Shown: positions 8,643 to 16,595 of the stretch, piece by piece
Layout: every line of letters begins with the position of its first letter
How positions within the stretch are numbered: the stretch's first letter is position 1
DNA from: Anaerolineae bacterium
GTDB lineage: Bacteria > Chloroflexota > Anaerolineae > B4-G1 > DUEL01
Assembly: GCA_025060135.1 (NCBI GenBank)
Contig: JANXCY010000002.1
Location: 106,623 to 145,015, forward strand
Direction: 5' to 3'
Length of the DNA: 38,393 nucleotides
Position numbers and translations under genes: made by a program
The notes under the pieces: model-generated
Told to the model about the DNA's origin: nothing
Database searches by the model: none
Seen by the model: only the letters and a program-made list of their open reading frames with translations

Positions 8643-8684
8643 GGAATACGGAATACGGAACACGGAACACGCAACACGCAACAC
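8643..8684 (+). repeat. Six tandem degenerate heptamers before rsmG
   Basis: Units in order: GGAATAC twice, GGAACAC twice, GCAACAC twice, without spacers. They end 3 nt before the rsmG ATG and occupy the place where an SD would be expected. Confidence 0.85.
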
Positions 8685-8687
8685 CCT

Positions 8688-9419
8688 ATGGACAAACTCC
8701 TTCGCGGCGCCCGGGAACTGGGCATCATTCTGAAAGAAAGTCATCTCTCCCTCTTCCAGACCTACTATGAGGAACTGGTGGAGTGGAACCGGCGGTTCAA
8801 CCTGACCGCCATCACCGATTACGAGGGGGTTCAGGTCCGCCACTTCTTGGATTCCCTTTCCTGCTTGCTGGTCCTGCCCCGGGCCGAACTCCAGGCCGGG
8901 GCGCGCGTGATAGACGTGGGAACGGGTGCCGGATTTCCCGGCCTTCCCCTGCGCATTGTCTGTCCGGGAATGCGGCTGACCCTGCTGGAGGCCACCCGGA
9001 AGAAGGTGGATTTTCTGGAACACCTGTTGAGACGGCTGGGGCTGGCGGATGTGGAGGTCATCCACGCGCGGGCAGAGGACCTGGGCCATCGGCCCGGTTA
9101 CCGGGAGGGGTACGATTGGGCGCTGGCCCGCGCGCTGGCGGAAATGCCCACGCTGGCCGAGTACCTCCTTCCCTTGGTGCGCATCCGGGGAGCCATTCTG
9201 GCCCAAAAGGGGGAAAACGCTCCCGCCGAGGTTCACTCTGCCGAGGAGGCCATCCGCATCCTGGGCGGCCGCGTGCGCAAACTGGTCCCGGTAGGCCTCC
9301 ATGGCCTGGCCGAGACCCGCTACCTGGTGGTCGTGGACAAGGTGGCCGCCACGCCGGAAAAGTATCCCCGCCGCCCCGGCGTGCCGGAGAAGCGCCCGCT
9401 GTCAGTGGGACGGGGATGA
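8688..9419 (+). CDS. rsmG: 16S rRNA (guanine527-N7)-methyltransferase RsmG
   Basis: A SAM-dependent methyltransferase, 243 residues, that modifies G527 of 16S rRNA. Family sequences are FNLTAITD near the N-terminus, RHFLDSLS, the SAM-binding loop VIDVGTGAGFPGLPL and the QKGE motif (LAQKGENAP). The frame is open upstream, but ATG 8688 gives the family N-terminus (DKLLRGARELGI). No SD precedes it because a heptamer array abuts the start. It overlaps the next gene by ATGA. Confidence 0.93.
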   Translation: MDKLLRGARELGIILKESHLSLFQTYYEELVEWNRRFNLTAITDYEGVQVRHFLDSLSCLLVLPRAELQAGARVIDVGTGAGFPGLPLRIVCPGMRLTLLEATRKKVDFLEHLLRRLGLADVEVIHARAEDLGHRPGYREGYDWALARALAEMPTLAEYLLPLVRIRGAILAQKGENAPAEVHSAEEAIRILGGRVRKLVPVGLHGLAETRYLVVVDKVAATPEKYPRRPGVPEKRPLSVGRG

Positions 9420-11842
9420 ACACCGATTCTCTTCTTCACCCAGATACGAAGACACGAAGAAAGTTTGACATCACTTCGTGCTTGGGAGCCTTCGTGGTTT
9501 TAGAATGCCTCTTTGCCCTGCTGGGCCTTCTCTATAGTGTGGTTACCCCCATCTACGAGGCGCCCGACGAGGTCTGGCACGATGCCTATGTCCGCTGGGT
9601 GGCCAGGGGGAACGGCCTGCCGCCCCTGGACGAGGACCGCAGCGGCGCCTACCAGGAGGCCGCCCAGCCCCCTCTTTACTATCTGGTCGCCGCTGCGGTT
9701 CGCCGATTTTTCCCGGATGACGACCTCCCGGCTCTGATGTGGCACAACCCCTTTTTCGGCTACCAGGCCGGGGGGACGGTGAACGATAACAAGAACATGC
9801 TCATTCATCCGGAGGGGGAACGGTTTCCCTGGACCGGCGCCGCCCGGGCAATCCACGCCACCCGTCTGGTTTCCCTGTTCTTCGGACTGATGGCAGTGGC
9901 GGCGACCTGGATGCTGGGCCGGGAGGCCGTTGGAGATGATCGTCGGGGGGCGCTTCCCCTCCGCGCCGCCGCGCTGGTTGCGCTGACTCCCCAGTTCCTG
10001 TTTATCAGCGGCATTGTCAGCAATGACAGCGCTGCCGCTGCAACCTCTACCTTTGCCCTATGGATGGCCGCGCGGATTCTACGCCGGGGGCTCAGCCTCC
10101 GCCGCGCGCTGCTCCTGGGCATGCTCGTGGGTCTGGCCTTGCTGACCAAGACCAGCACGCTGCTCTTGCTTCCGCTGGGGCTGTTGGTCCTCCTGCTGGC
10201 CCCGCTGGAGACGCGCCGCGCGGCATCCTCCGATGCCTCGCTGGCGCTGAATAGCGGGAATACGTCCCGCGCGAGAGCGTATTCCCCGCGAGCAATGGGG
10301 CAGAAAGTCGCCTGTGCGTTGCTGATGGCTGGCAGCGCGCTCCTGGTTAGCGGCTGGTGGTACGGGCGCAATACGCTCCTCTATGGCGACCCCCTGGGCA
10401 TCAGCCGCCACGTCCAGACTCCCTGGGGGCGGCAGACCCCGGCTTCCTTCGCCACCCTGCTGAGCGAGATGCCCCGCCTCTATCGTTCTTTCTGGGGCGC
10501 GTTCGGCTGGGGACATGTGGAGTATCCGGCCTGGTTGTATGCTGCGCTGGGTGGACTGGTCGTCCTGGCCCTGGTGGGGTGGAGGCAGGCCCTCTACCGG
10601 CGCGCTCTCCCAGCCTCCTCGCATGTCCTTCTGCTGGCCGCCGTCTGGTGCGGGACAGTCTTCTTGGCCCTCCTCCAGTGGATGCGTCAGGTGGAGGCCC
10701 CCCATGGTCGCTTGCTCTTCCCTGCCATTGGTGCCTGGGCCCTCCTGGTTGCCGTGGGGTGGGAACTGCTCGCTCTCTCCTGCCCAGCGCGCGCTCCCCG
10801 AAGCCTGCTTCTGCTCCTCAGAACCGGCCATGCCTGTCGCGCGGGGCTCATCGGGCGTTCCATAACGGGAATACCGGACGGGCTTCTGCTCGCGATGTTG
10901 TTGCTTAATCTGCTGACCCCGTTGCTGGTCATCCGTCCGGCCTTCGCCCTGCCGCGCCTGATGGACCCGGTAGCGGCTATGCGCACGATGGCGGGGCCCC
11001 GATGGACGTACGGAGATGCCATCCAGTTGCTGGGGGTCTCTCCTGACCGCCCTTCGGTGGTCCCGGGAGAGGTACTGACCGTGCGCGCCTGCTGGATGGC
11101 GCGGGCTCCTATAGAAAAGGACTACACTGTTGTGGTTCAACTGGTGGGACGAGGAGATACCCGCGTCGGCGAGCGGCACACCTACCCCGGCCTGGGGCGG
11201 TTCCCCACCTCCCTGTGGCCCGTTGGCCGGGCTTTCTGCGACGACTACCGGGTCCGGGTAGAGCCCTGGGCTCCCGGGCCCGAACTCTATGATGGACTGA
11301 TCGGTCTCTACGAAAAGGACCCCTCGGCCCGGCTGCCGGTAGTGAGTGAGGATGGGAAGATCATGGAGATGCCGGTCGCTTTCCAGGTCCGGGTGGCTCC
11401 GACGCGTCCTCTGGTGATTACCCCCACCCATCCGGTGGACTACCAGTTAGGGGAGGCCATCCGGCTGGTCGGCTACGACCTGGGGGGTGAATTGGAAGCG
11501 GGAGACATGCTGACCATCACCCTCTACTGGCGCGCCGAGAAAGCGCCGGGGAGGGACTATCGGGTTTTCGTCCATTTGCTGGACGCTCAGGGGGAGATCG
11601 TAGCCCAGCACGATGGCCCACCCCGATGGGGCCGCTATCCCACCCTGGTCTGGCGGTGCGGCGACCTCGTCCCCGATGAGCACGTCCTGGCTCTTCCAGC
11701 GATTCTGCCCGATGGTCCCCTCGCTCTGGCGGTGGGGATGTATGGCCCGGACACGCTGGAGCGGCTGCCGGTCATCGGCCCGAACGGTCGGCTCCCGGAA
11801 GGCCGGATTCTGCTGTCTACCGGTCTGCAACGGGATGGTTGA
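9416..11842 (+). CDS. GT39/ArnT-like membrane glycosyltransferase with two C-terminal beta-domains
   Basis: An 808-residue integral membrane protein of the PMT/ArnT type, which transfer sugars from polyprenyl-phosphate carriers. The first transmembrane helix is followed by PIYEAPDEVWHDAYVRW, with the D-E pair expected in the first extracytoplasmic loop. About ten hydrophobic segments follow up to residue ~530. The C-terminal third contains two related beta-rich domains, each with the pattern GDxL/VLT...DYxVxVxLxxxxG...RLPV (around residues 545-655 and 670-800). The start ATG overlaps the rsmG stop (ATGA). The first 30 residues include a CACGAAG/CTTCGTG inverted repeat (9453-9480), so the N-terminus may have been extended by a repeat element. 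The sugar substrate is not predictable. Confidence 0.72.
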   Translation: MNTDSLLHPDTKTRRKFDITSCLGAFVVLECLFALLGLLYSVVTPIYEAPDEVWHDAYVRWVARGNGLPPLDEDRSGAYQEAAQPPLYYLVAAAVRRFFPDDDLPALMWHNPFFGYQAGGTVNDNKNMLIHPEGERFPWTGAARAIHATRLVSLFFGLMAVAATWMLGREAVGDDRRGALPLRAAALVALTPQFLFISGIVSNDSAAAATSTFALWMAARILRRGLSLRRALLLGMLVGLALLTKTSTLLLLPLGLLVLLLAPLETRRAASSDASLALNSGNTSRARAYSPRAMGQKVACALLMAGSALLVSGWWYGRNTLLYGDPLGISRHVQTPWGRQTPASFATLLSEMPRLYRSFWGAFGWGHVEYPAWLYAALGGLVVLALVGWRQALYRRALPASSHVLLLAAVWCGTVFLALLQWMRQVEAPHGRLLFPAIGAWALLVAVGWELLALSCPARAPRSLLLLLRTGHACRAGLIGRSITGIPDGLLLAMLLLNLLTPLLVIRPAFALPRLMDPVAAMRTMAGPRWTYGDAIQLLGVSPDRPSVVPGEVLTVRACWMARAPIEKDYTVVVQLVGRGDTRVGERHTYPGLGRFPTSLWPVGRAFCDDYRVRVEPWAPGPELYDGLIGLYEKDPSARLPVVSEDGKIMEMPVAFQVRVAPTRPLVITPTHPVDYQLGEAIRLVGYDLGGELEAGDMLTITLYWRAEKAPGRDYRVFVHLLDAQGEIVAQHDGPPRWGRYPTLVWRCGDLVPDEHVLALPAILPDGPLALAVGMYGPDTLERLPVIGPNGRLPEGRILLSTGLQRDG

Positions 11843-11929
11843 TCCGAACAAATGTCTTTCCCGGCGGCGATGAAGTCGGGCGAAAAAACCATTTTCACTC
11901 GCGGGACGGGAGCGGCGGTACGGGGGTCA

Positions 11930-11958
11930 TTGACGTCCTGGCGATTCCGGTGTATGAT
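11930..11958 (+). promoter_or_regulatory. Promoter of rpe, predicted near-leaderless transcript
   Basis: TTGACG (11930-11935), 17 nt, then TATGAT (11953-11958). The predicted start at about 11965 is only 2-4 nt before the rpe ATG at 11968, and there is no SD. Confidence 0.8.
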
Positions 11959-11967
11959 AGGGCCTTA

Positions 11968-12678
11968 ATGGAGGAGCGTCTGCGAATCAAAGTGGCGCCG
12001 TCTATTCTGGCCGCCGACTTCGCCCATCTGGCCGACGCGGTGGCGGAGGCAGAAGCGGCTGGGGCAGATTATATCCACGTGGACGTGATGGACGGCCAGT
12101 TCGTGCCCAACCTCACCGTCGGGCCGCCCGTGGTAGCGGCGATCCGCCGGGTCACCCGGCTGCCGCTGGACGTTCACCTGATGATGTTCCGGCCGGAACG
12201 ACATCTCCGGGCCTTCGCCGACGCGGGCGCCAACATTCTGACGGTACAGGTGGAGGTCTGTCTCCATCTTCATCGGGTCCTGCAGACGATTCACTCGCTG
12301 GGAATGCGGGCCGGGGTAGCTCTCAACCCGGCCACTCCCCCGGTGATGATCAGCCAGGTGCTGACCGATATAGACCTGGTGCTGGTGATGACGGTCAACC
12401 CTGGTTTCAGTGGGCAGGTCTTCATTCCGACGATGGTCCCGAAAATTGCTGAGGTACGGCGGATGCTGGACCAGGCTGGGAGCGTGGCCGAGTTGGAGGT
12501 CGACGGGGGGATCAATCTGGAGACAGCGCCGATGGCGGTGCGGGCCGGTGCGCGGGTGCTGGTGGCAGGGCAGGCGATTTACGGCGCCGGCTTGGGAGTA
12601 GCAGCAGCCATCCGCGCGCTGCGGGAGTCAGTGTCTCTTCTCACCGCAGAGCACGCAGAGAACGCGGAGAAGCTTTAA
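11968..12678 (+). CDS. rpe: Ribulose-phosphate 3-epimerase
   Basis: A TIM-barrel metalloenzyme interconverting ribulose 5-phosphate and xylulose 5-phosphate in the pentose phosphate pathway; 236 residues. VAPSILAADF, HVDVMDGQFVPNLT, LDVHLMM, VNPGFSGQ and EVDGGIN give the metal ligands and phosphate-binding loops. The last 15 or so residues (LLTAEHAENAEKL) are encoded by an ACGCAGAGA-type repeat array, so the native end was probably near residue 220. Translation appears near-leaderless. Confidence 0.95.
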   Translation: MEERLRIKVAPSILAADFAHLADAVAEAEAAGADYIHVDVMDGQFVPNLTVGPPVVAAIRRVTRLPLDVHLMMFRPERHLRAFADAGANILTVQVEVCLHLHRVLQTIHSLGMRAGVALNPATPPVMISQVLTDIDLVLVMTVNPGFSGQVFIPTMVPKIAEVRRMLDQAGSVAELEVDGGINLETAPMAVRAGARVLVAGQAIYGAGLGVAAAIRALRESVSLLTAEHAENAEKL

Positions 12679-12693
12679 ATCTCTGCGTTCTCT
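12657..12693. terminator. Inverted repeat between convergent rpe and rpmB
   Basis: AGAGAACGC (12657-12665) and GCGTTCTCT (12685-12693) are perfect inverted copies around a 19-nt loop. The element sits between two convergent genes and may act as a bidirectional terminator, although T-tracts are weak. It is built from repeat units of the CGCAGAG type. Confidence 0.5.
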
Positions 12694-12703
12694 CCGGTTG
12701 CTC

Positions 12704-12886
12704 CTACGCGCTCTTGCTCAGTGAGCGCAGACATCGGGTGCAGACCCAGAGCCGACGGGTTTGTCCATTCTGGGTCATGCGCACCCGGTGAACATTGGCG
12801 TCAAAACGACGCTTGGTGGCCCGGTTGGAGTGGCTCACATTATGCCCGAACTGGGCGCCTTTGCCGCAAAGATCGCACTTGGCCAT
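12704..12886 (-). CDS. rpmB: 50S ribosomal protein L28
   Basis: A 60-residue basic ribosomal protein. MAKCDLCGKGAQFGHNVSHS is the L28 N-terminus, and the four cysteines in CDLC and CTRC form a zinc-ribbon variant. GGGGAGG lies 4 nt before the ATG at 12886; an upstream in-frame ATG lacks an SD and would lengthen the protein unnaturally. It is divergent from the asp23-fakA pair, an arrangement also known from Bacillus (rpmB, yloU, yloV). Confidence 0.95.
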   Translation of the reverse strand: MAKCDLCGKGAQFGHNVSHSNRATKRRFDANVHRVRMTQNGQTRRLWVCTRCLRSLSKSA

Positions 12887-12999
12887 TCCGCCTCCCCGTA
12901 ACACAGAATTCGGAAACGCCCCTGGGCTGCGTGGCGGGCTCCGAACAACTTGCTAAAAAGAAATCCGCGTGCATCCGCGTCCCCCAAGAACGCGGCGTA

Positions 13000-13028
13000 A
13001 TCATACCACATGAGCTGGTTTTGTGCAA
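13000..13028 (-). promoter_or_regulatory. Promoter of rpmB
   Basis: On the minus strand TTGCAC (13028-13023), 17 nt, then TATGAT (13005-13000), preceded by TGG as in an extended -10. The predicted 5' leader of about 107 nt contains a degenerate repeat with two ATCCGCGT copies (about 12963-12980). Confidence 0.7.
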
Positions 13029-13047
13029 ATGTGCGAAAGGGAGTGGG

Positions 13048-13404
13048 ATGAAGGAGACAGTTCAACCGAAGGGCCGCATAGAGGTTTCCGCCAACGCGAT
13101 TGCCAGTCTGGTCCATCAGGCCGTTACTTCGTCGTATGGCATCGTGGGCACTGTTCCGAAGAACCTGGCAACGGGCATCGCCGATGTTCTCTCTGGCAGC
13201 GCACATCGGGGCGTTGTCGTCCAGGTACGGGACGGGAAAATCGTCATTCACCTTTACGTTGTGGTGGAGTACGGGACACGTATCGCTGCTGTGGCCCGTA
13301 GTGCGATGAATGTGGTGAAGTACACGGTGGAGAAATGCCTGGGGATACCCGTGGCGGAAGTGAATGTTCACGTGGAGAAAATTCGCATTTCGGACCTGGA
13401 TTGA
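13048..13404 (+). CDS. Asp23/Gls24 (YloU-like) envelope-associated protein
   Basis: A 118-residue member of the Asp23/Gls24 family. It shows RIEVSANAIASLVHQAV at the N-terminus and VVVEYGTRIAAVARSAMNVVKYTVE in the C-terminal half, typical of the family. GGGAG lies 4 nt before ATG 13048. It sits directly before the fakA/yloV-like gene and divergent from rpmB, which is the conserved Firmicutes arrangement. Family members are linked to envelope homeostasis; the exact function is unknown. Confidence 0.87.
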   Translation: MKETVQPKGRIEVSANAIASLVHQAVTSSYGIVGTVPKNLATGIADVLSGSAHRGVVVQVRDGKIVIHLYVVVEYGTRIAAVARSAMNVVKYTVEKCLGIPVAEVNVHVEKIRISDLD

Positions 13405-13417
13405 GGGAGAGGGTGCG

Positions 13418-15058
13418 GTGACGGATGCGGTCGTTGTAGACGGAGAACGGTTTAAGCGGCTGGTATACGCCGGCCTGGTTTGGCTTCGGCAACATCAAGA
13501 AGCGATTAACGCCCTTAACGTCTTCCCGGTGCCTGACGGGGATACCGGCACCAACATGGTGCTGACAATGCAGTCGGCCTGGGAGGAAATCGCCGACCTG
13601 AATGAGTATAACGTGGGCAAGGTGGCCCATCGGGTGGCCCATGGGGCGCTGATGGGGGCGCGGGGCAACTCTGGTGTCATCCTTTCCCAGATCTGGCGCG
13701 GGATGGCCCGCCATCTGGACAACAAGGAGTGGCTAACAGCCGCCGACCTGGCGGCCGCGCTGGAAGAAGGGGTCCGGACGGCTTACCGGGGGGTCATCCG
13801 GCCGGTGGAGGGCACCATTCTGACGGTGGCGCGGGAGGCCGCCGAAGAGGCTTCTCTGGCCGCTGGACGGACGGCGGACCTCAGTGTGGTCCTGGAGCGG
13901 GCTGTCCGGAGGGCATGGGACGCGCTCGCGCGCACGCCAGACCTCCTGCCGGTTCTGGCGGAGGCCGGAGTGGTGGACGCGGGCGGGCAGGGGCTCTGTG
14001 TGATTCTGGAGGGCATGATGCGGGCTCTGCGGGGAGAGGTGATGGGCGAATCAGTGGCAACGGCGGCAGTCGCGGGTCCGGCGTTTGCGGCAGAAGCGGT
14101 GCCCGAGGAGGAATACGGCTACGATGTCCAGTTCCTCATCGTGGGACAGAATCTGGATGTGGAGGCGATCCGGCGGGATATAGATGCAATGGGTACCTCT
14201 GCGCTGGTCGTTGGGGATTCGGAGACGGTTAAGGTCCACGTCCACGTCCCGGATCCGGGGGTGCCGCTCAGTTATGCGGTCCGGCTGGGCTCCCTGCGGG
14301 ACGTGGTGGTGGAGGACATGCAGGCCCAGTACCGGGAGTTTGTCCGGGCGCGGGAGCAGGCCCAGCCCATGCCCGCGATTCCGGTTGCCGGAGTCCCATC
14401 GCAGGAAATCGGGGTCGTTGCGGTGGCAGCGGGGGACGGCCTGGAGAAGGTCTTCCTGAGCCTGGGCGCAGTGGCCATCATCCCCGGCGGTCAGACGATG
14501 AATCCCAGTACGGAGGAAATCCTGCGCGTGGTGGAGAGCGTACCCATGCCGAAAGTGATCATTCTGCCCAATAACGGCAACATCATCCTGGCGGCCCGTC
14601 AGGCCCAGGAACTGAGCCAGAAAGAGGTGGCCGTGGTGCCCACCCGGAGCATTCCGCAGGGAGTGGCGGCGCTGTTGGCCTTCAACCACCAGGCCGACCT
14701 GGAGGAGAACGCCGAGGCGATGGCCCGCGCGGCGAAGGATGTCCGTACCGGAGAGGTAACAACGGCGACCCGGGATGCCACGCTGAACGGTGTGAGCGTA
14801 CGGCAGGGACAGATCATCGGCCTCCAGGATGACCAGTTGGTGGTCTCCGGGGATGCAGTGGACGAGGTGGTGGAGGCATTGCTGGAACGGATGGGTGTGG
14901 CCGACCTGGAAATTGTAACCCTGTACTATGGGGCAGGCATTCAGCCGGAGGAGGCCGAGGCGCTGGCAACCCGTCTCCGGGAGAAATATCCCGACCAGAG
15001 TTTTGAGGTCGTCTACGGCGGACAGCCGCATTATTTCTACATTCTATCGGCGGAGTGA
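13418..15058 (+). CDS. DAK-domain fatty acid kinase subunit FakA/YloV-like
   Basis: A 546-residue DhaL/DAK2-domain protein. The N-terminal kinase domain has the ATP/Mg loop NVFPVPDGDTGTNM and ARGNSGVILSQIWRG, then a middle domain and a C-terminal DegV-like (DAK1-2) domain. Family members phosphorylate fatty acids bound to DegV/FakB proteins. GTG 13418 was chosen because it follows GAGAGGG and the Asp23 stop by 13 nt. A degV gene lies downstream, in keeping with a FakA-FakB pair. Confidence 0.87.
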   Translation: MTDAVVVDGERFKRLVYAGLVWLRQHQEAINALNVFPVPDGDTGTNMVLTMQSAWEEIADLNEYNVGKVAHRVAHGALMGARGNSGVILSQIWRGMARHLDNKEWLTAADLAAALEEGVRTAYRGVIRPVEGTILTVAREAAEEASLAAGRTADLSVVLERAVRRAWDALARTPDLLPVLAEAGVVDAGGQGLCVILEGMMRALRGEVMGESVATAAVAGPAFAAEAVPEEEYGYDVQFLIVGQNLDVEAIRRDIDAMGTSALVVGDSETVKVHVHVPDPGVPLSYAVRLGSLRDVVVEDMQAQYREFVRAREQAQPMPAIPVAGVPSQEIGVVAVAAGDGLEKVFLSLGAVAIIPGGQTMNPSTEEILRVVESVPMPKVIILPNNGNIILAARQAQELSQKEVAVVPTRSIPQGVAALLAFNHQADLEENAEAMARAAKDVRTGEVTTATRDATLNGVSVRQGQIIGLQDDQLVVSGDAVDEVVEALLERMGVADLEIVTLYYGAGIQPEEAEALATRLREKYPDQSFEVVYGGQPHYFYILSAE

Positions 15059-15158
15059 GAGAATGCTCCTGATGAACCACGATGTGCAGCGGAGTAGCGT
15101 TCAGGCGGCATATCGTTTCGCGCCGCACTACGAGCCATTTGCGAGAACGGATTTGAGG

Positions 15159-15193
15159 CAACTTGCGCCCTGCGACCTGCAACTTGCGACCTG
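15159..15193 (+). repeat. Five tandem degenerate heptamers before degV
   Basis: Units in order: CAACTTG, CGCCCTG, CGACCTG, CAACTTG, CGACCTG. The array ends immediately before the degV SD. The rest of the 15059-15158 spacer shows no gene. Confidence 0.85.
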
Positions 15194-15200
15194 AGGAGGT

Positions 15201-16064
15201 ATGGTGGCACCTGTACGAGTGGTCACCGACGGCGACGCGTACCTCCCGGCGGCCTGGACGCGGGATGCGGACATCACCGTGGTCCCGCTCACCGTCCAGG
15301 TCGGGGATGAGGTCTATCGGGACCGGGACGGTTCACGGAACGAGATCCTGCTGGACCAGATGGCCCGGGAGCGGGTCCGACCGATGGTCATCGGGCCGAC
15401 GGTGGAGGAGTTTGAGGAGGTCTATGCCCGGCTCAGCCGGACGACGGACTCCATTCTCTCCATTCACTCCTCGGCTCCATTAAGCCCGATTGTGGAAAAT
15501 GCCCGCCAGGCGGCGATGTCGTTTCTGGGGCGGTGCGATATTATGGTGATGGATTCCCAGTGCACGTCCTTCGGCCTGGGGATTCTGGTGCGGGAGGCGG
15601 CCCGGATGGCCCGGGCTGGACACTCGTTGGGACAAATCGTCCGCCACATCCGGGGGATGATCCCGCACATCTACGTGGTGATGTTCACCGATTCGCTGGA
15701 TTATCTCCAGCGTAGCGGGCGGATCAGCCGTTCCCAGTGTATTCTGGGGACCATGTTGGGTATCCGGCCCTTTCTGTCTATAGAAGAGGGGGAGATTATC
15801 CCGATGGAGAAGGTTCGCAGTCGAGAGAAGGGGCTGGATAAACTGATAGAATTTGCCAGTGAGTTTCTGCGGGTTCGAGAGATGACCATTCTGCAACCGG
15901 TCTCCTATCCGACCAGCGAGACGTTGGTTCTACAGGAGCGGCTGGGAGCGATGTTCCCGAAAGCCGCTCCGTTTCCCATACTGGTCTACGGCCCGGTACT
16001 GGCATCCCATGTTGGCCCGGATGGGCTGGGGTTGATCGTGTATGAGGGGATGGGGGAGGAGTAG
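15201..16064 (+). CDS. DegV family (FakB-like) fatty-acid-binding protein
   Basis: A 287-residue DegV-fold protein that should bind a fatty acid for the upstream FakA-like kinase. The N-terminus VRVVTDGDAYLPA is the family start, with a D-G-D instead of the usual D-S-T. ITVVPLTVQVGDEVYRD, SIHSSAPLSP and DSLDYLQRSGRIS are conserved signatures. GAGGAGG precedes the ATG by 1 nt, so the GTG at 15204 (4 nt) may be the true start. A decayed second copy lies just downstream. Confidence 0.9.
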   Translation: MVAPVRVVTDGDAYLPAAWTRDADITVVPLTVQVGDEVYRDRDGSRNEILLDQMARERVRPMVIGPTVEEFEEVYARLSRTTDSILSIHSSAPLSPIVENARQAAMSFLGRCDIMVMDSQCTSFGLGILVREAARMARAGHSLGQIVRHIRGMIPHIYVVMFTDSLDYLQRSGRISRSQCILGTMLGIRPFLSIEEGEIIPMEKVRSREKGLDKLIEFASEFLRVREMTILQPVSYPTSETLVLQERLGAMFPKAAPFPILVYGPVLASHVGPDGLGLIVYEGMGEE

Positions 16065-16192
16065 GCGACAGACCACAGACTACGCCATTACATGCAGGTG
16101 GAACTGGACGAGGATGTCCGGTATGCCATAGATGATGATTGACTGAATTCTCCAAAACGGGTTGAGGTATTGTAAAGAATTGCGCTCACGAT

Positions 16193-16326
16193 ATGACCAT
16201 ATCCCTTTTCCACCGATAGCCCGTCTGATATGCCGCTGGAATGGGCCCGACAACTGAATATCACTGTCGTTCCGGCGTATGTCATGGAGGGCCAGAGCCG
16301 GTGGGACGGGGAGCCGATCACCGCGA
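16193..16326 (+). pseudogene. Remnant of a second degV gene
   Basis: ATG at 16193 opens MTISLF; after a frame change near 16206-16212 the sequence reads TDSPSDMPLEWARQLNITVV and continues PAYVMEGQSRWDGEPIT. This matches the DegV N-terminus (TDS-x-SDLP, VVP-x-x-V, G-x-x-Y-x-DG). The rest of the gene is missing, and the hypC 3' end lies immediately after. The stretch 16065-16192 holds only a 16-codon ORF (MQVELDEDVRYAIDDD) of unknown meaning. Confidence 0.7.
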
Positions 16327-16332
16327 GGCCTT

Positions 16333-16593
16333 CTACTGACGGTCGCCCTCGCTGAAAGCCGGGTCTACCGTGCCGAACACTTCCGTTAATAGTCGAAGCG
16401 TTTCCAGGGCCTCTTCTTCCTCCAGGCGGCTGATGGCAAACCCCACGTGGACGACCACCCAATCGCCCACCTGAGCCTCAGGGACGTAGGCCAGACAGAC
16501 CTGGCGGGTGATGCCGCCGAAGTCCACGCGGCCCATCCGCATCCAACCGTCTTCCTGGATCTCCACAATCCGACCGGGGACACCCAGACACAT
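16333..16593 (-). CDS. hypC: [NiFe]-hydrogenase maturation chaperone HypC
   Basis: An 86-residue HypC/HupF-type OB-fold chaperone that works with HypD in building the Fe(CN)2CO centre and binds the hydrogenase large subunit. MCLGVPGRIVEI carries the essential cysteine after the start methionine. VCLAYVPEAQVGDWVVVHVG is the conserved core. ATG 16593 is 2 nt after the hypB stop, so the two are coupled; the longer open frame would displace Cys2 and was rejected. Confidence 0.95.
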   Translation of the reverse strand: MCLGVPGRIVEIQEDGWMRMGRVDFGGITRQVCLAYVPEAQVGDWVVVHVGFAISRLEEEEALETLRLLTEVFGTVDPAFSEGDRQ

Positions 16594-16595
16594 CG

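Noticed and set aside
8643-8684. CRISPR-like repeat array
   Set aside because: Units are 7 bp with no spacers; the other short-unit arrays are alike. No direct repeats of CRISPR size with spacers were seen anywhere in the window.
16083-16141. Small ORF MQVELDEDVRYAIDDD as a gene
   Set aside because: Only 16 codons, no clear SD, and located in a decayed stretch between degV and its pseudogene.
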